Origin: Chryseobacterium arthrosphaerae
Lineage (GTDB): Bacteria > Bacteroidota > Bacteroidia > Flavobacteriales > Weeksellaceae
NCBI RefSeq assembly: GCF_001684965.1
Contig: NZ_MAYG01000031.1
Coordinates: forward strand, 1 to 64,000
DNA: 64,000 nucleotides
Reading direction: 5' to 3'
The position numbers and the translations under genes were made by a program. Below, in pieces: positions 7,314 through 17,028 of this stretch (position 1 is the stretch's first letter; each line of letters opens with the position of its first letter). Under the pieces are notes generated by a model. That model was not told the DNA's origin. It saw only the letters and a program-made list of their open reading frames with translations, and searched no databases.

Positions 7314-8393
7314 ATGATGAACAAAGACAAACAGATAAGCAGTGTTGCGATCAAGCAAGTCTCTTTGCTGGTTATTATTCTGGTACTGGCAGGATTAATC
7401 TGCTTTAATCTAGCGCTGTTCATTCCATCGGTTTTAGGTGCCATTACCATTTATGTGGTCTGTAGGAAATACAATTTCTATCTGCAGGAAGAAAAGAAAT
7501 GGAAACCCTCGCTGGCAGCATTTGTTTTAATGTTTGCGAGTCTTATTGTTTTAATACTACCGATTTATTTTATTGCAGATCTTATTATTGATAAGCTTGG
7601 GAATGCCCAGGCTTATATGGCCAAATTCAATATATTTCTGGATAAGATCCACAATTATATTCAGAATAAAACGGGATTTGATATCCTCAGTCAAGATAAT
7701 ATGAATAAATTGAAAGATTCCGTAGGGAAAATTTCAACTTCGGCACTCAGCGGGACGTTCAATACGCTTACGGTGATCATGTCCATGTATTTCATTCTTT
7801 ATTTTATGCTGGAAAAGCCAAGGTTATTTGAAAGAATCCTGACTTCTTCCGCTCCGCTGAAGAGATCAAACATTTCTTTGATCGGAGATAAGATGAGAAA
7901 GCTGATCATGGCCAACGCCATTGGAATTCCTGTTGTGGCGGTAGGTCAGGGGATAGTTGCCCTTATCGGTTATCTGATATTCGGTGCTCCGGGAGCTATT
8001 TTGCTTTTTGCCCTTACAGCAGTATCTTCTGTGATTCCTGTAGTGGGAACTGCAATCATCTATGTTCCCGTATGTATCTTTATGATTGCAGAAGGGAATA
8101 CGGCTCAAGGTCTTGGACTGGCAATTTACTGTGTAGTTGTGGTAGGGCTTACGGATAATCTTCTCCGCTTTACCCTTTTGAAAAAACTGGAAAATATCCA
8201 CCCGCTAAATACCGTATTCGGGATCATTATGGGAATGAACCTGTTTGGCTTTATGGGGCTTATTTTCGGGCCGATTCTGATCTCGCTTACCCTTCTTCTG
8301 ATCCAGGTATACAGAAATGAGTTTTCTGATGAAAATACACCTCCGGATCTGGAATTGCCCGTGCAGAATGATTTAGATGAAAAATTAATTTAA
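7314..8393 (+). CDS. AI-2E family transporter (PerM/TqsA type)
   Basis: A 359-residue inner-membrane protein of the AI-2 exporter-like family, of typical length. Two N-terminal helices (about 20-55) and a third at 60-80 are followed by a soluble central part (about 85-155), then a series of helices with GQGIVALIGYLIFGAPG and a Gly-rich C-terminal half ending FGFMGLIFGPILISLTLLLI. The family name comes from E. coli TqsA; other members handle Na+/H+ or unknown solutes, so autoinducer export should not be assumed. It follows the membrane-protein gene by 19 bases and precedes a DUF3820 gene by 11, so it is probably in an operon. Confidence 0.88.
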   Translation: MMNKDKQISSVAIKQVSLLVIILVLAGLICFNLALFIPSVLGAITIYVVCRKYNFYLQEEKKWKPSLAAFVLMFASLIVLILPIYFIADLIIDKLGNAQAYMAKFNIFLDKIHNYIQNKTGFDILSQDNMNKLKDSVGKISTSALSGTFNTLTVIMSMYFILYFMLEKPRLFERILTSSAPLKRSNISLIGDKMRKLIMANAIGIPVVAVGQGIVALIGYLIFGAPGAILLFALTAVSSVIPVVGTAIIYVPVCIFMIAEGNTAQGLGLAIYCVVVVGLTDNLLRFTLLKKLENIHPLNTVFGIIMGMNLFGFMGLIFGPILISLTLLLIQVYRNEFSDENTPPDLELPVQNDLDEKLI

Positions 8394-8404
8394 TTATATA
8401 AAAA

Positions 8405-8644
8405 GTGGAAGGACTGAATCCGGAAATATTAAAGGAAATATGCGTTGTTAAAATGCCGTTCGGGAAGTATGAAGGTATAATTCTGGCCGATCTGCCGGTA
8501 AGTTACCTGGAATGGTTTCGCCGTAATGGAGGGATGCCCAAAGGAAAACTGGGGATGCAGCTTGCAACGGTGTATGAGATTAAATTAAACGGGCTGATGG
8601 ATCTGCTTACTCCCATCAGAGCATCTGTAAGAAACGGATTGTAA
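8405..8644 (+). CDS. DUF3820 family small protein
   Basis: A 79-residue protein with the DUF3820 core: MPFGKYEG (17-24), then LADLPVSYLEWFRRNGGMPKG. Members are described as putative quorum-sensing-regulated virulence factors and occur as a C-terminal domain of exonuclease X-like proteins; biochemical function is not established. The start is a GTG at 8405, 11 bases after the transporter stop. An internal ATG at 8453 would remove the first 16 residues but leave the core intact. It is the last gene before a strong hairpin terminator. Confidence 0.8.
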   Translation: MEGLNPEILKEICVVKMPFGKYEGIILADLPVSYLEWFRRNGGMPKGKLGMQLATVYEIKLNGLMDLLTPIRASVRNGL

Positions 8645-8660
8645 ATCATATAATAATAAA

Positions 8661-8707
8661 ATTAAACAGTTTCGGCGGCATCGAAGATGCCGCCGAAACT
8701 GTTTAAT
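8661..8707. terminator. Long perfect hairpin between convergent genes
   Basis: A perfect 22-bp stem (8661-8682 with 8686-8707) closed by a GAA loop. It lies between the DUF3820 stop and the uvrB stop and can end both. The core GGCGGC-x-TC-GAA-GA-x-GCCGCC recurs in the hairpin at 26053-26081. Confidence 0.85.
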
Positions 8708-8722
8708 CCTGATAAAAAATAA

Positions 8723-10714
8723 TTACGCTTTCAAAGCAGCAATTTCATCCCTCAGCTTGGCAGCCTTAATAAAATCAAGGTTTTTAGCGGCGGCTTCCAT
8801 CTCTTTCTGCTTTTGTGCAATCATTTTTTCAATATCTTCACTGGCGTAGCTGGCTTTTGTTTCAGCAACCTTTTGAAGGATCTCCTTTTGGGTGTATTTC
8901 TCATCCGGGAAGTCTTTGCTTCTTCCTACAAGACTTTCGGATATCTTTTTATTTAAAGCCATGGGTTTCAGTCCATGCTCTTCATTATACTGCATCTGTT
9001 TGGCACGGCGATATTCTGTTTCATCCAGGGTTGCCTGCATTGATTTTGTAATCTTGTCTGCATACATAATGGCTTTTCCGTTGATGTTCCTTGCAGCACG
9101 GCCTACAGTCTGGATCATTGACCTTCTGCTTCTCAGCATTCCCTCTTTATCAGCATCCAGAATAGCAACAAGTGAAACTTCCGGTAAATCTAATCCCTCT
9201 CTTAATAAATTGACTCCGATCAGAACGTCAAAAAGTCCCAGACGCAAATCCTGCATAATCTGAATTCTTTCCAGGGTTTCAACATCGGAGTGGATGTATC
9301 TTGTTCTGATCCCGAATTTTGTAAAATATTTGGTAAGTTCTTCAGCCATTTTCTTAGTCAGGGTCGTTACCAGAACCCTTTCGTCAGCATCTGATCGTTT
9401 CTGGATTTCTTCCATCAGATCATCAATCTGATTTAAAGTAGGCCTTACTTCGATGACCGGATCAAGAAGTCCTGTAGGTCTGATGATCTGCTCAATATAG
9501 GCTCCTCCTGTTTTTTCCAGTTCATAATCTGCAGGCGTTGCAGAAACGTAGATCACCTGATTCTGCATGGCTTCAAATTCCTCAAACTTTAAAGGTCTGT
9601 TATCCATGGCTGCCGGAAGCCTGAATCCGTATTCCACCAAAGCTTCTTTTCTGCTTCGGTCTCCGCCGTACATGGCGTGAACCTGGGGAACCGTTACGTG
9701 GCTTTCATCAATGACCATTAAAAAGTCTTTAGGGAAATAATCGATCAGGCAGAAAGGTCTTGTTCCCGGAAGCCTTCCATCCAGATATCTTGAATAGTTC
9801 TCAATTCCTGAACAATATCCAAGCTCTTTGATCATTTCAAGGTCAAGTTCAGTTCTTTCCTGCAACCTTTTTGCTTCAAGCGGTTTTCCTACAGAACTGA
9901 AAAAATCAACCTGTTTTACCATATCATCCTGAATATCTTTGATGGCACCATTTAAGGTTTCCTTCGAAGTCACGAAAAGATTGGCCGGATATATCTGGAT
10001 CTGATCAAAATTGGAATCTACATTTCCGGTTACAGGATCAAAACTTTGAATCTTTTCAATCTCATCACCGAAAAACTGAATTCTGATGGCGTTGTCAGCA
10101 TAAGCCGGGAAAACGTCAATCACATCTCCCTTTACCCGGAACGTACCTCTTTGGAACTCATTTAATGTTCTGGCATACAGTGCGCTAACTAACGAATGAA
10201 GAAGTGCTGTTCTTGTCACCTTTTCACCAATAGCGATAGAAATTAACGACTTATGAAATTCCGTAGGATTTCCGATACCATAGATACAGGAAACAGAAGC
10301 TACAATAAGTACATCCCTTCTTCCGGAAAGAAGGCTTGCCGTTGCAGAAAGACGTAATTTCTCAACCTCTTCATTGATGCTCAGGTCTTTTTCAATATAC
10401 GTTCCGGTAGTGGCAATATATGCTTCAGGTTGGTAATAGTCATAGTAGCTTACAAAGTATTCCACAGCATTATCCGGGAAAAACTCTTTAAACTCCATGA
10501 AAAGCTGTGCTGCCAGTGTCTTGTTGTGTGCCAGAACCAACGTTGGGCGCTGAACATTCTGTACAACATTTGCAACCGTAAATGTTTTCCCCGAGCCTGT
10601 TACCCCAAGAAGAGTCTGGTATTTTTCACCGATCTCTATTCCTGCTGTCAGTTTGTCAATAGCCTGGGGTTGATCTCCGGTGGGTTTATATTCTGAGTGA
10701 AGCTTAAAATCCAT
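8723..10714 (-). CDS. uvrB: UvrABC excinuclease subunit B
   Basis: A 663-residue helicase-like damage-verification subunit of nucleotide excision repair. Walker A GVTGSGKT is at 37-44. The beta-hairpin region [12 protein letters not shown] (89-100), which clamps DNA, follows, then IDESH, the helicase C domain (VGRAARN), and a C-terminal UVR motif that binds UvrC. An upstream in-frame ATG at 10792 would add 26 residues. It is rejected because a -7 box lies at 10733-10740 inside that extension and the family starts at MDFKL. No uvrA or uvrC is nearby. Confidence 0.96.
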   Translation of the reverse strand: MDFKLHSEYKPTGDQPQAIDKLTAGIEIGEKYQTLLGVTGSGKTFTVANVVQNVQRPTLVLAHNKTLAAQLFMEFKEFFPDNAVEYFVSYYDYYQPEAYIATTGTYIEKDLSINEEVEKLRLSATASLLSGRRDVLIVASVSCIYGIGNPTEFHKSLISIAIGEKVTRTALLHSLVSALYARTLNEFQRGTFRVKGDVIDVFPAYADNAIRIQFFGDEIEKIQSFDPVTGNVDSNFDQIQIYPANLFVTSKETLNGAIKDIQDDMVKQVDFFSSVGKPLEAKRLQERTELDLEMIKELGYCSGIENYSRYLDGRLPGTRPFCLIDYFPKDFLMVIDESHVTVPQVHAMYGGDRSRKEALVEYGFRLPAAMDNRPLKFEEFEAMQNQVIYVSATPADYELEKTGGAYIEQIIRPTGLLDPVIEVRPTLNQIDDLMEEIQKRSDADERVLVTTLTKKMAEELTKYFTKFGIRTRYIHSDVETLERIQIMQDLRLGLFDVLIGVNLLREGLDLPEVSLVAILDADKEGMLRSRRSMIQTVGRAARNINGKAIMYADKITKSMQATLDETEYRRAKQMQYNEEHGLKPMALNKKISESLVGRSKDFPDEKYTQKEILQKVAETKASYASEDIEKMIAQKQKEMEAAAKNLDFIKAAKLRDEIAALKA

Positions 10715-10732
10715 AGAAAAGAATGTATACAA

Positions 10733-10740
10733 CAAAAATA
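10733..10740 (-). promoter_or_regulatory. -7 box for uvrB
   Basis: TATTTTTG on the minus strand. Transcription should start near 10727, about 13 bases before the ATG at 10714. This decides the uvrB start codon. No LexA-like palindrome is apparent. Confidence 0.55.
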
Positions 10741-10864
10741 CGAAAGAATTTTCAGGCTGGATAATCTTTTGAAGATGAATATTTTGGTTCATGACAGCGG
10801 ATCAGTTGCCACAAAGCTCAGATCATATTCCTGCTCAGGATTTCTGCTCTTAATAATGATAATA

Positions 10865-10904
10865 CCACGGATATGCGAATAAATAAGGATTCACATATCC
10901 GTGG
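10865..10904. repeat. CCACGGAT-type intergenic palindrome
   Basis: Arms of 16 bases (10865-10880 and 10889-10904, one mismatch) enclose an 8-base loop: CCACGGATATGCGAAT against ATTCACATATCCGTGG. It has no T tract. Palindromes that start CCACG(G/A)AT and contain CGAAT are, from memory, a recurrent intergenic repeat in flavobacteria. It may still act as a 3' hairpin for the M56 gene. Confidence 0.6.
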
Positions 10905-10943
10905 CAGAGTAGAACTAACTTAGTAAAAACTGATGAAACGTCT

Positions 10944-12725
10944 TTACGGTCGTGTAAAGGTCATGGTTGCCGGAACTTTTAAAACAGATGCTATTGCTTT
11001 TCCGTCTTTTATTGCAGGTTTCCATGTTGTCTCATCGCTTATGGCGGTCATCGTCTTAAGGAATTCCTTATTGAAGGTTTCATTATCTCCTGAAGTGGTC
11101 ACCTGGGTTGCTTTTCCTGCTTCATCAATATGCACGTAAGCCATAGCGGTTATTGTAGACCCTTTAAAATCTCCAAGTGAGCTTACATCCATGCGTTTGC
11201 CTATCTGCGCTCTAAGACCTTTCAATCCTTCAGGATACTGTGCTTCGGTGTAATCTCTATTCTGCGCTGTGTTGATATTTGTGTTTTTACCTTCATCGCT
11301 TTCCGGGGCTGTTTTCCTTGGAGAGATCGTATCTGCAACAGGCTTTGGCATCTCTTTCTTAAATCCCATTACCGTAGATGCTCTTTCCTTTTTCACCTGA
11401 TCAAAATAAGAATGCGTCATTAGGCTCACCTGGTAAGGTTGTGGATTTTTTTCTGTTCTGGCATTCAGTCCTACCTTACTTATATTCACATTGGAAAAAT
11501 CTGAAGTTTTGTAGTTTTTCAAAACACTGTTATTCACTTTTTTTGAATCAATCCAGACCGCATAATTGTTCTTGTTTAGAAATGATTGCATTTCCTTTTC
11601 TGTAAGCGTTCTTCTTTTGAATTCGGGAGTCGCGAAGAAAATGATCTTCTGCTCATTTCTCTGGGCATCGGTAAGCTGTGGATAAAGCTCTTCAAGTCTT
11701 TTTTTATCGCTTTCAGAGACTTTCTTTGAAAATTCAGCATATTTTCCCTGACTTAGGAGAGCTGAATATTTAGATAAAATATCCTTAAATTCTTTGTAAG
11801 AATCCTGGTCTGTAGCTTCGGAAAAGCTTTTTACCGGATTGTCAGAAACCGTTTCAATGACGCGACTTTCTGCGTAGGTTCTTTCTGAAAATATTGCAGC
11901 AGCAGCAATAAGGGCAGCTATTCCGGTTGTTTTTTTAAGAAAACTGAATTTTGATTTTTTTGCTTTCATCATAATAAATCTTTTTTTGGTGTTATTAAAA
12001 TTAAATGAGTGTGTCAGGCTTGGATTCTGGTGGCTCAGAATCTCATCAAGAATTAAATTCTGGTACTCTTTGATATTGATCTTTCCGTTTAATACAGACT
12101 CATCTGCCAGAAATTCATGATTGCTGATAATTGCCTTTTTATACAGGAAAATAATGGGATTAAACCATGTGAATATCCTGAAAAGGTCTATAATGATCAG
12201 ATCGATGCTGTGTTTTTGATCAAGATGGCTTTTTTCATGCAGGAAAATCCTCGGATCAACCGTTCCATTTTTGATATAGCTTTCTCCCAGGTAGATGGTA
12301 TTCCAAAAACTGAACGGCGATACATCATCTTTTGTCAGTACCATATTGTAATTCTGATATATACGCTTTTCCCCTTTTGTTCTGTTGATTTTAAGAAGAG
12401 CTAAAATGCTTTTAATCAGCAAGAAAAGTGTGATCAGAATGTATACAGCCCATAGTATATTCATCCAGTTGAAACTTTCCTGTACAGGTTGGATGAAATT
12501 GATCTGCTGAGCGGCTTCTTCAATTATCAGTGGCGGATTTGTTTCTGCTTTTGTCTCCGGAGCCTCTATGGTAATGGTTATAAAGGGAATTACATAAGAA
12601 AGCACAAGTGAGGACAGTAAGTAAAACCGGTTGAACCTGTACATTTTCTCTTTCTCCAGAAAAAGATAATATACCGCAATGAAGATAGAAGAACATACAA
12701 TGATTTTAAAGATTATTGTAGACAT
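10944..12725 (-). CDS. BlaR1-like M56 peptidase with C-terminal TonB-like domain
   Basis: A 593-residue membrane sensor-protease. Helices lie at about 5-23, 33-53 and 88-110. The zinc motif H163-E-K-S-H167 with a downstream NHEFLADE is that of M56/BlaR1 peptidases, and a fourth helix follows near 265-280. The periplasmic part (about 290-593) is not a penicillin-binding domain. Its end resembles a TonB C-terminal domain: AQYPEGLKGLRAQIGKRM, a central DEAGKATQVTTSG strand, and TWKPAIKDGKA. It is 2 bases after the BlaI-like gene, so the pair should form a signal relay in which the protease relieves repression. The signal is unknown. Confidence 0.88.
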   Translation of the reverse strand: MSTIIFKIIVCSSIFIAVYYLFLEKEKMYRFNRFYLLSSLVLSYVIPFITITIEAPETKAETNPPLIIEEAAQQINFIQPVQESFNWMNILWAVYILITLFLLIKSILALLKINRTKGEKRIYQNYNMVLTKDDVSPFSFWNTIYLGESYIKNGTVDPRIFLHEKSHLDQKHSIDLIIIDLFRIFTWFNPIIFLYKKAIISNHEFLADESVLNGKINIKEYQNLILDEILSHQNPSLTHSFNFNNTKKRFIMMKAKKSKFSFLKKTTGIAALIAAAAIFSERTYAESRVIETVSDNPVKSFSEATDQDSYKEFKDILSKYSALLSQGKYAEFSKKVSESDKKRLEELYPQLTDAQRNEQKIIFFATPEFKRRTLTEKEMQSFLNKNNYAVWIDSKKVNNSVLKNYKTSDFSNVNISKVGLNARTEKNPQPYQVSLMTHSYFDQVKKERASTVMGFKKEMPKPVADTISPRKTAPESDEGKNTNINTAQNRDYTEAQYPEGLKGLRAQIGKRMDVSSLGDFKGSTITAMAYVHIDEAGKATQVTTSGDNETFNKEFLKTMTAISDETTWKPAIKDGKAIASVLKVPATMTFTRP

Positions 12726-12727
12726 AG

Positions 12728-13099
12728 CTATTCCTTTATCTGTTCATCAATAATATCACGGAGTTCTTTCAGCTGTTTCTGGCTTAGTTTGGCATTAGAC
12801 GTAAAAAAAGAGGCAAACTGCGTCACAGAGCTGTTGAAAAAACGGTCAATCATGGAGGTCATTTCTTCCTTGAAATATTCCCCTTTCTCTACTTTAGGAT
12901 AGTATTCACGGGAATTTCCATACAATGTATAGCCTACGAGGTCTTTATTCTGCATTCTCTTCAGCAGGGTTGCAATGGTTGTGGCTGCAGGTTTAGGATC
13001 CGGGTATGCTTCCAGGATATCTTTCATGAAAATCTTTTTTTTCTCCCAAAGAATATCCATCAGAACTTTTTCAGAATCAGTTAATTTTATATCTTTCAT
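12728..13099 (-). CDS. BlaI/MecI/CopY family transcriptional repressor
   Basis: A 123-residue winged-helix repressor of typical length. It begins KLTDSEKVLMDILWEKKK, followed by the recognition region PAATTIATLLKRMQNKDLVGY, and has a C-terminal dimerisation/protease-sensitive helix. In the known system the M56 protease cleaves or inactivates BlaI to open the promoter. The gene is first in a two-gene operon with the M56 protein. Its promoter -7 box lies inside a TTCTACA-AA-TGTAGAA palindrome (13119-13134), so self-repression is very likely. The target beyond its own operon is not evident. Confidence 0.93.
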   Translation of the reverse strand: MKDIKLTDSEKVLMDILWEKKKIFMKDILEAYPDPKPAATTIATLLKRMQNKDLVGYTLYGNSREYYPKVEKGEYFKEEMTSMIDRFFNSSVTQFASFFTSNAKLSQKQLKELRDIIDEQIKE

Positions 13100-13101
13100 T
13101 C

Positions 13102-13113
13102 TACAATGTTGTA
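13102..13113. promoter_or_regulatory. Second BlaI-type half-site palindrome
   Basis: TACAA-TG-TTGTA is a perfect short palindrome just upstream of the repressor start codon. It shares the TACA/TGTA half-sites with the larger operator 6 bases away. Confidence 0.5.
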
Positions 13114-13118
13114 ATTTG

Positions 13119-13134
13119 TTCTACAAATGTAGAA
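13119..13134. promoter_or_regulatory. BlaI-type operator overlapping the -7 box
   Basis: TTCTACA-AA-TGTAGAA is a perfect 16-base palindrome with the TACA...TGTA half-sites typical of BlaI/MecI operators. The minus-strand -7 box TACATTTG (13124-13131) is contained in it, so bound repressor would cover the promoter of the blaI-M56 operon. Confidence 0.75.
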
Positions 13135-13204
13135 TAAAAATTTAAACGACCAAACTTTATGGCATTATTTTTCCATTCATTTCATATCACCTAATCCTAA
13201 TGTT

Positions 13205-14422
13205 ATGAAAATCAATCAATTTTATATTCCGATCCTGAGTGTTTTCCTTACGCTGTCGTCATGTAAGAAGAATCATGTAAATGCACAGAAGACCGGAAGT
13301 GATGGCAGTGTAGAGACAGAAAAGCCTAATTCAGAATACAAACCTGCTTTTAAAGGGCAGACCAGAATTAAGGCTGTAAAGACAAAAACTCCATACAGTG
13401 TAGAGGTTTTGAATAAAGACCTGGGAAGACCCTGGGGAATTATCAACCTGCCGGACGGAAGGTTTCTTATTACCGATAAAAGAGGGCACATGAATGTTGT
13501 TTCAAAGGATGGAAAACAGATTTCAAAAGTGGAAGGCTTTCCTGAAGTAGATTCAAAAGGACAGGGCGGTATGCTGGATGTGGCACTGGATCCTGACTTT
13601 AAAACCAATACCATTATTTATTTCAGTTTTTCAGAACCTTTCGGAAAAGGAAACTTAACTTCTGTAGCAAAGGGAAAGCTTTCAGGCGATCTTAAAAATA
13701 TTTCTGAAGTCAAAGTAATCTTCCGGGCAGAACCTTCCTATGATGGCGACAAGCATTATGGAAGCAGGCTGGCATTTGATAAAGATGGGAACTTATTTGT
13801 AAGTACCGGAGAAAGGTCAGATAAAGTAACCCGTGCCTATGCCCAGAAAACGGATAATTATTTAGGCAAGATCCTCAAAATTACAAAAGACGGAATGCCC
13901 GCTCCCGGAAATCCGTTTATAGGAAAACAGGGCTATAAACCGGAGATTTATGCCTATGGAGTCCGTAATCCTCAGGGAATGGCTATTGATCCGGACGGAA
14001 ACCTTTGGGATGTGGAAATGGGACCGAGAGGAGGAGATGAGATCAATCTTATACAGCCTGGTAAAAACTATGGATGGGGCGACGTTACTTACGGTATTGA
14101 ATATTCAGGAGATAAGGTGGGGCAGGGAATTACCCAGAAACAGGGAACGGAGCAGCCTGTGTATTATTGGGATCCTGTTATTTCGCCGAGTGGCATTACG
14201 TTTTATACCGGGAATATCGAAGAGTGGAAAGGAAATCTGCTGATCGGGTGTCTGAGCGGCGAACACATTGCAAGAATTGTTATGAAAGATAAAAAAGTAG
14301 TAGGAGAAGAGCGTCTTCTGGCAGATCAGAAAGAACGCTTCCGGGATGTACTGAACGGCATGGATGGAAATCTGTATGCTGTAACGGACAGCGGTAAACT
14401 TTATAAGATCTCAAAGAAATAA
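13205..14422 (+). CDS. PQQ-dependent sugar dehydrogenase, lipoprotein
   Basis: A 405-residue secreted protein. A lipoprotein signal ends at LSSC (Cys20). A six-bladed propeller of the soluble glucose/aldose sugar dehydrogenase family follows, with RPWGI, GQGGMLDVALDPDF, YGSRLAFDKDGNLFVS, VRNPQGMAIDP and GKNYGWG. Family members oxidise aldoses at C1 with PQQ and pass electrons to an acceptor. No PQQ synthesis genes are in view, so PQQ may be taken from outside or the fold may serve another role. It is transcribed away from the blaI operon and ends at a hairpin. Substrate is not predictable. Confidence 0.88.
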   Translation: MKINQFYIPILSVFLTLSSCKKNHVNAQKTGSDGSVETEKPNSEYKPAFKGQTRIKAVKTKTPYSVEVLNKDLGRPWGIINLPDGRFLITDKRGHMNVVSKDGKQISKVEGFPEVDSKGQGGMLDVALDPDFKTNTIIYFSFSEPFGKGNLTSVAKGKLSGDLKNISEVKVIFRAEPSYDGDKHYGSRLAFDKDGNLFVSTGERSDKVTRAYAQKTDNYLGKILKITKDGMPAPGNPFIGKQGYKPEIYAYGVRNPQGMAIDPDGNLWDVEMGPRGGDEINLIQPGKNYGWGDVTYGIEYSGDKVGQGITQKQGTEQPVYYWDPVISPSGITFYTGNIEEWKGNLLIGCLSGEHIARIVMKDKKVVGEERLLADQKERFRDVLNGMDGNLYAVTDSGKLYKISKK

Positions 14423-14432
14423 ATGAAAGAGA

Positions 14433-14468
14433 CTGTCAGAAAAAGCTAAATACTTTACTTTCTGACAG
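14433..14468. terminator. 3' hairpin after the sugar dehydrogenase gene
   Basis: CTGTCAGAAA (14433-14442) pairs perfectly with TTTCTGACAG (14459-14468) around a 16-base loop, 11 bases after the stop. Only a weak T-rich sequence follows. Confidence 0.6.
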
Positions 14469-14586
14469 CCTATTTTGCATGAATTCTAAAGTTGTGGAAC
14501 TTAAGATAGATTGAATCGTTAGTATCAAATCATCATCAGGTATAAAGCAACCGGCGATAACTTCCAGCTTCCCAATTTACACTCCA

Positions 14587-17028
14587 TCAGAATTTGAAAT
14601 TAAGCCTTGCAAAAACCTGTCTTCCGGCAAACCCCATCTGTACCGGATCAAAGATTCCTCCTGATTCCGTATTTCCGGTAGTAACCTGAGTGGTCTGCAA
14701 TGTAGGATATCTGTTGAATAGATTTTTACTGCCCAGCGTCAGGTTAATATTTTTTGAAAATTCATATCCAAACGAAAGATCGGTGGTCACTTTTGGATTG
14801 TAGACCTGTTCCGCATCATCATAGCCGATCAGTGTTACCTTGTCAAATCTTACCAATTGGAGGTTGGCGTTGAATCTGTTGAGCTTATAGTTCAGATTTA
14901 AATTAATTTTTGTCTTAGGAGCAGAAGCCAGGATAAAGCCTCTTTCCCTCGGGCTCAGGTAGATATCTTCTTTCCCTTTCAGGTGTTCTGAAGTATTGAC
15001 ATTGGTGATCTCCATATCATTATAATTTCCGGCTAAAGTTGCAGTAAGCTTTCCTGAACCAATGTTTTCATTATAACTTAATATGATATCAACACCTTTT
15101 GTCCGGGTATCTATAGCATTGGAGAAGAACTGGACCTGATCAATATAGGGATAATCTGTCTGAACATCAGTGGGCAGGTCATCTCTTGAAAAGTTTCCGG
15201 TCAGAACAATCCTGTTTTTTACGCTGATATAATATCCATCAACAGTTGCTGTGAATTTACCTGTATTAAAAGTAAATCCGGCACTTGCGTTCACTGAGGT
15301 TTCCTGTTTCAGTTGGGCAATCCCGACTCTGTTGGCCAGATCACTGTCATTGGAAGCCAGCTGAATCGTCACCAGTTTGCCGCCCTGGAAATTGGTAAAC
15401 TGCTGCCCGTAATATTTCTGTGCCAGGGAAGGGGCCCTGAATCCTGTAGAAACAGATCCCCGGAAAGCAAATTGAGGAGTGAAGGCATAGCGTGTAGCGA
15501 ATTTACCGTTAAGGGTACTTCCGAAATCATTATAATTCTCGAATCTTCCGGCTAAGCTGATCATCCAGTTTTTTGTAACATCCAGTTCTGTATCCAGATA
15601 AGCAGCAAAGTTATTTCTGCTTTTTCCGATATCAGTAGAATAGCCGGGGAATCCCTGTGATCCTCCGGGCCTTACTGCTCCGCTTATCGGGTTGGTTACC
15701 AGCAGACTTTCCGGTGTATCACGGGTAACAAGATTCCCATTGACATCATACATGGCATAAGAAGCTTCTTCTCCTTTAATGATATTGAATTTCTCATAGC
15801 GGAATTCCGATCCGAAAGCAATGTTTAAACCTTCCAGTACCTTAAACTGCTTTGTGGCATTGAATCCGGTTGTGTTCTGTAATAAAGAATGTCCTCCGGC
15901 ATCAAATCTGGTGGGAGATTTCACTCCTAAAGTAGCATTGATGGTATTGGTGATATCATAAGTAAACCTGTTGTTTCCGAAGGCATTGTAAAAATCAACC
16001 TCCCAATCGGCTACTTTAAATTTTAAGCCATTGTCGAATGTAAAATCTGTAATACTCGTATCCTCGATCGGGTTAAAGCCTGCAGGGTAAACTTCCGGAA
16101 TATTTCCATCCGCATCAGGGGTTCTGGTCCATGCGTAGGCTTTGGTATTTCTGTGGGAAAATCCTTGCCGGGAATAGAACTTCAGCCCGTCGGTTAAAGG
16201 AAGCTCAATATTCCCGAAGAAATAGACATTCTGGGCTTTGGCATCTCCGAAACGCTGTCTGGGAGCAGGGGAAGGATCATTATAAATGTCAGGATTGGCA
16301 TTCCTGATGGCATAGTCTTTATTGATAAACTCAGCGGTAAAGTTCCCGAAACCTCCTTTGTTTCCTATTTTGGTTCCAAGATTTCCGCTAAAATCGAAAG
16401 TAGTTCCGTCAATTTTATGATCAGATACAATATCATTATTTCCAGGACTTTTAAAAAGATTCATCCCGGAAAATAAATTTCCTTCGAAACCATGATCCCG
16501 GTCGTTGAGAATAACATTGATCACTCCGGCTATCGCATCTGAACCATATTGTGCTGAAGCTCCGTCACGGAGAACTTCCACCCTCTTAATCGCCCCTATG
16601 GGAATGGTATTCATATCATAGCCGGTATTTCCCCTTCCTTTGGTACCGAAAAGGTTGATCAGGGAAGACTGATGGTACCTTTTCCCGTTCAGTAGAAGAA
16701 GCGTCTGATCAGGACCTAAGCCTCTTAAAGTAGCCGGATCTACTGCATCGGCGCCATCCGATCCCGACTGTTTATTGGAATTGAAAGACGGGGCAGCAAA
16801 CTGCAGCAACTGGTTAACTTCAACCTGTCCTGTAGCCTGGCTTACCTGCTTGATGTCTATGATGTCAATAGGAACAGGCGTATTGGTAACCGTTCTTTTT
16901 TTATTCCGGCTCCCGGTAATGGCAACCTCATCTATTCTGGACTCTTTCACAAGGGTATCCTTTACCTGCTGGGCATAGGATAGAGTAGTGGCACCAAGAA
17001 AGATGATGCTGATGTATTTTATCTTCAT
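14587..17028 (-). CDS. TonB-dependent outer-membrane receptor
   Basis: An 813-residue receptor. A signal peptide (MKIKYISIIFLGATTLSYAQ) is followed by a TonB-box-like stretch (ESRIDEVAITGSR), a plug (about 40-170) with LRGLGPDQTLLLLNGKR and the VEVLRDGASAQYGSDAIAGVINVIL motif, and a beta-barrel ending in ...LNFKF with terminal Phe. There is no N-terminal carboxypeptidase-like domain and no SusD partner, so it is not a SusC-type transporter. The substrate is not known; siderophores, vitamins or peptides are all possible. An in-frame ATG 13 codons upstream is rejected because MKIKYI begins the signal peptide. The start codon is inside a long inverted repeat (17027-17070). Confidence 0.9.
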   Translation of the reverse strand: MKIKYISIIFLGATTLSYAQQVKDTLVKESRIDEVAITGSRNKKRTVTNTPVPIDIIDIKQVSQATGQVEVNQLLQFAAPSFNSNKQSGSDGADAVDPATLRGLGPDQTLLLLNGKRYHQSSLINLFGTKGRGNTGYDMNTIPIGAIKRVEVLRDGASAQYGSDAIAGVINVILNDRDHGFEGNLFSGMNLFKSPGNNDIVSDHKIDGTTFDFSGNLGTKIGNKGGFGNFTAEFINKDYAIRNANPDIYNDPSPAPRQRFGDAKAQNVYFFGNIELPLTDGLKFYSRQGFSHRNTKAYAWTRTPDADGNIPEVYPAGFNPIEDTSITDFTFDNGLKFKVADWEVDFYNAFGNNRFTYDITNTINATLGVKSPTRFDAGGHSLLQNTTGFNATKQFKVLEGLNIAFGSEFRYEKFNIIKGEEASYAMYDVNGNLVTRDTPESLLVTNPISGAVRPGGSQGFPGYSTDIGKSRNNFAAYLDTELDVTKNWMISLAGRFENYNDFGSTLNGKFATRYAFTPQFAFRGSVSTGFRAPSLAQKYYGQQFTNFQGGKLVTIQLASNDSDLANRVGIAQLKQETSVNASAGFTFNTGKFTATVDGYYISVKNRIVLTGNFSRDDLPTDVQTDYPYIDQVQFFSNAIDTRTKGVDIILSYNENIGSGKLTATLAGNYNDMEITNVNTSEHLKGKEDIYLSPRERGFILASAPKTKINLNLNYKLNRFNANLQLVRFDKVTLIGYDDAEQVYNPKVTTDLSFGYEFSKNINLTLGSKNLFNRYPTLQTTQVTTGNTESGGIFDPVQMGFAGRQVFARLNFKF

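Noticed and set aside
10715..10792. N-terminal extension of UvrB from an upstream ATG
   Set aside because: A -7 box lies inside it and family members start at MDFKL.
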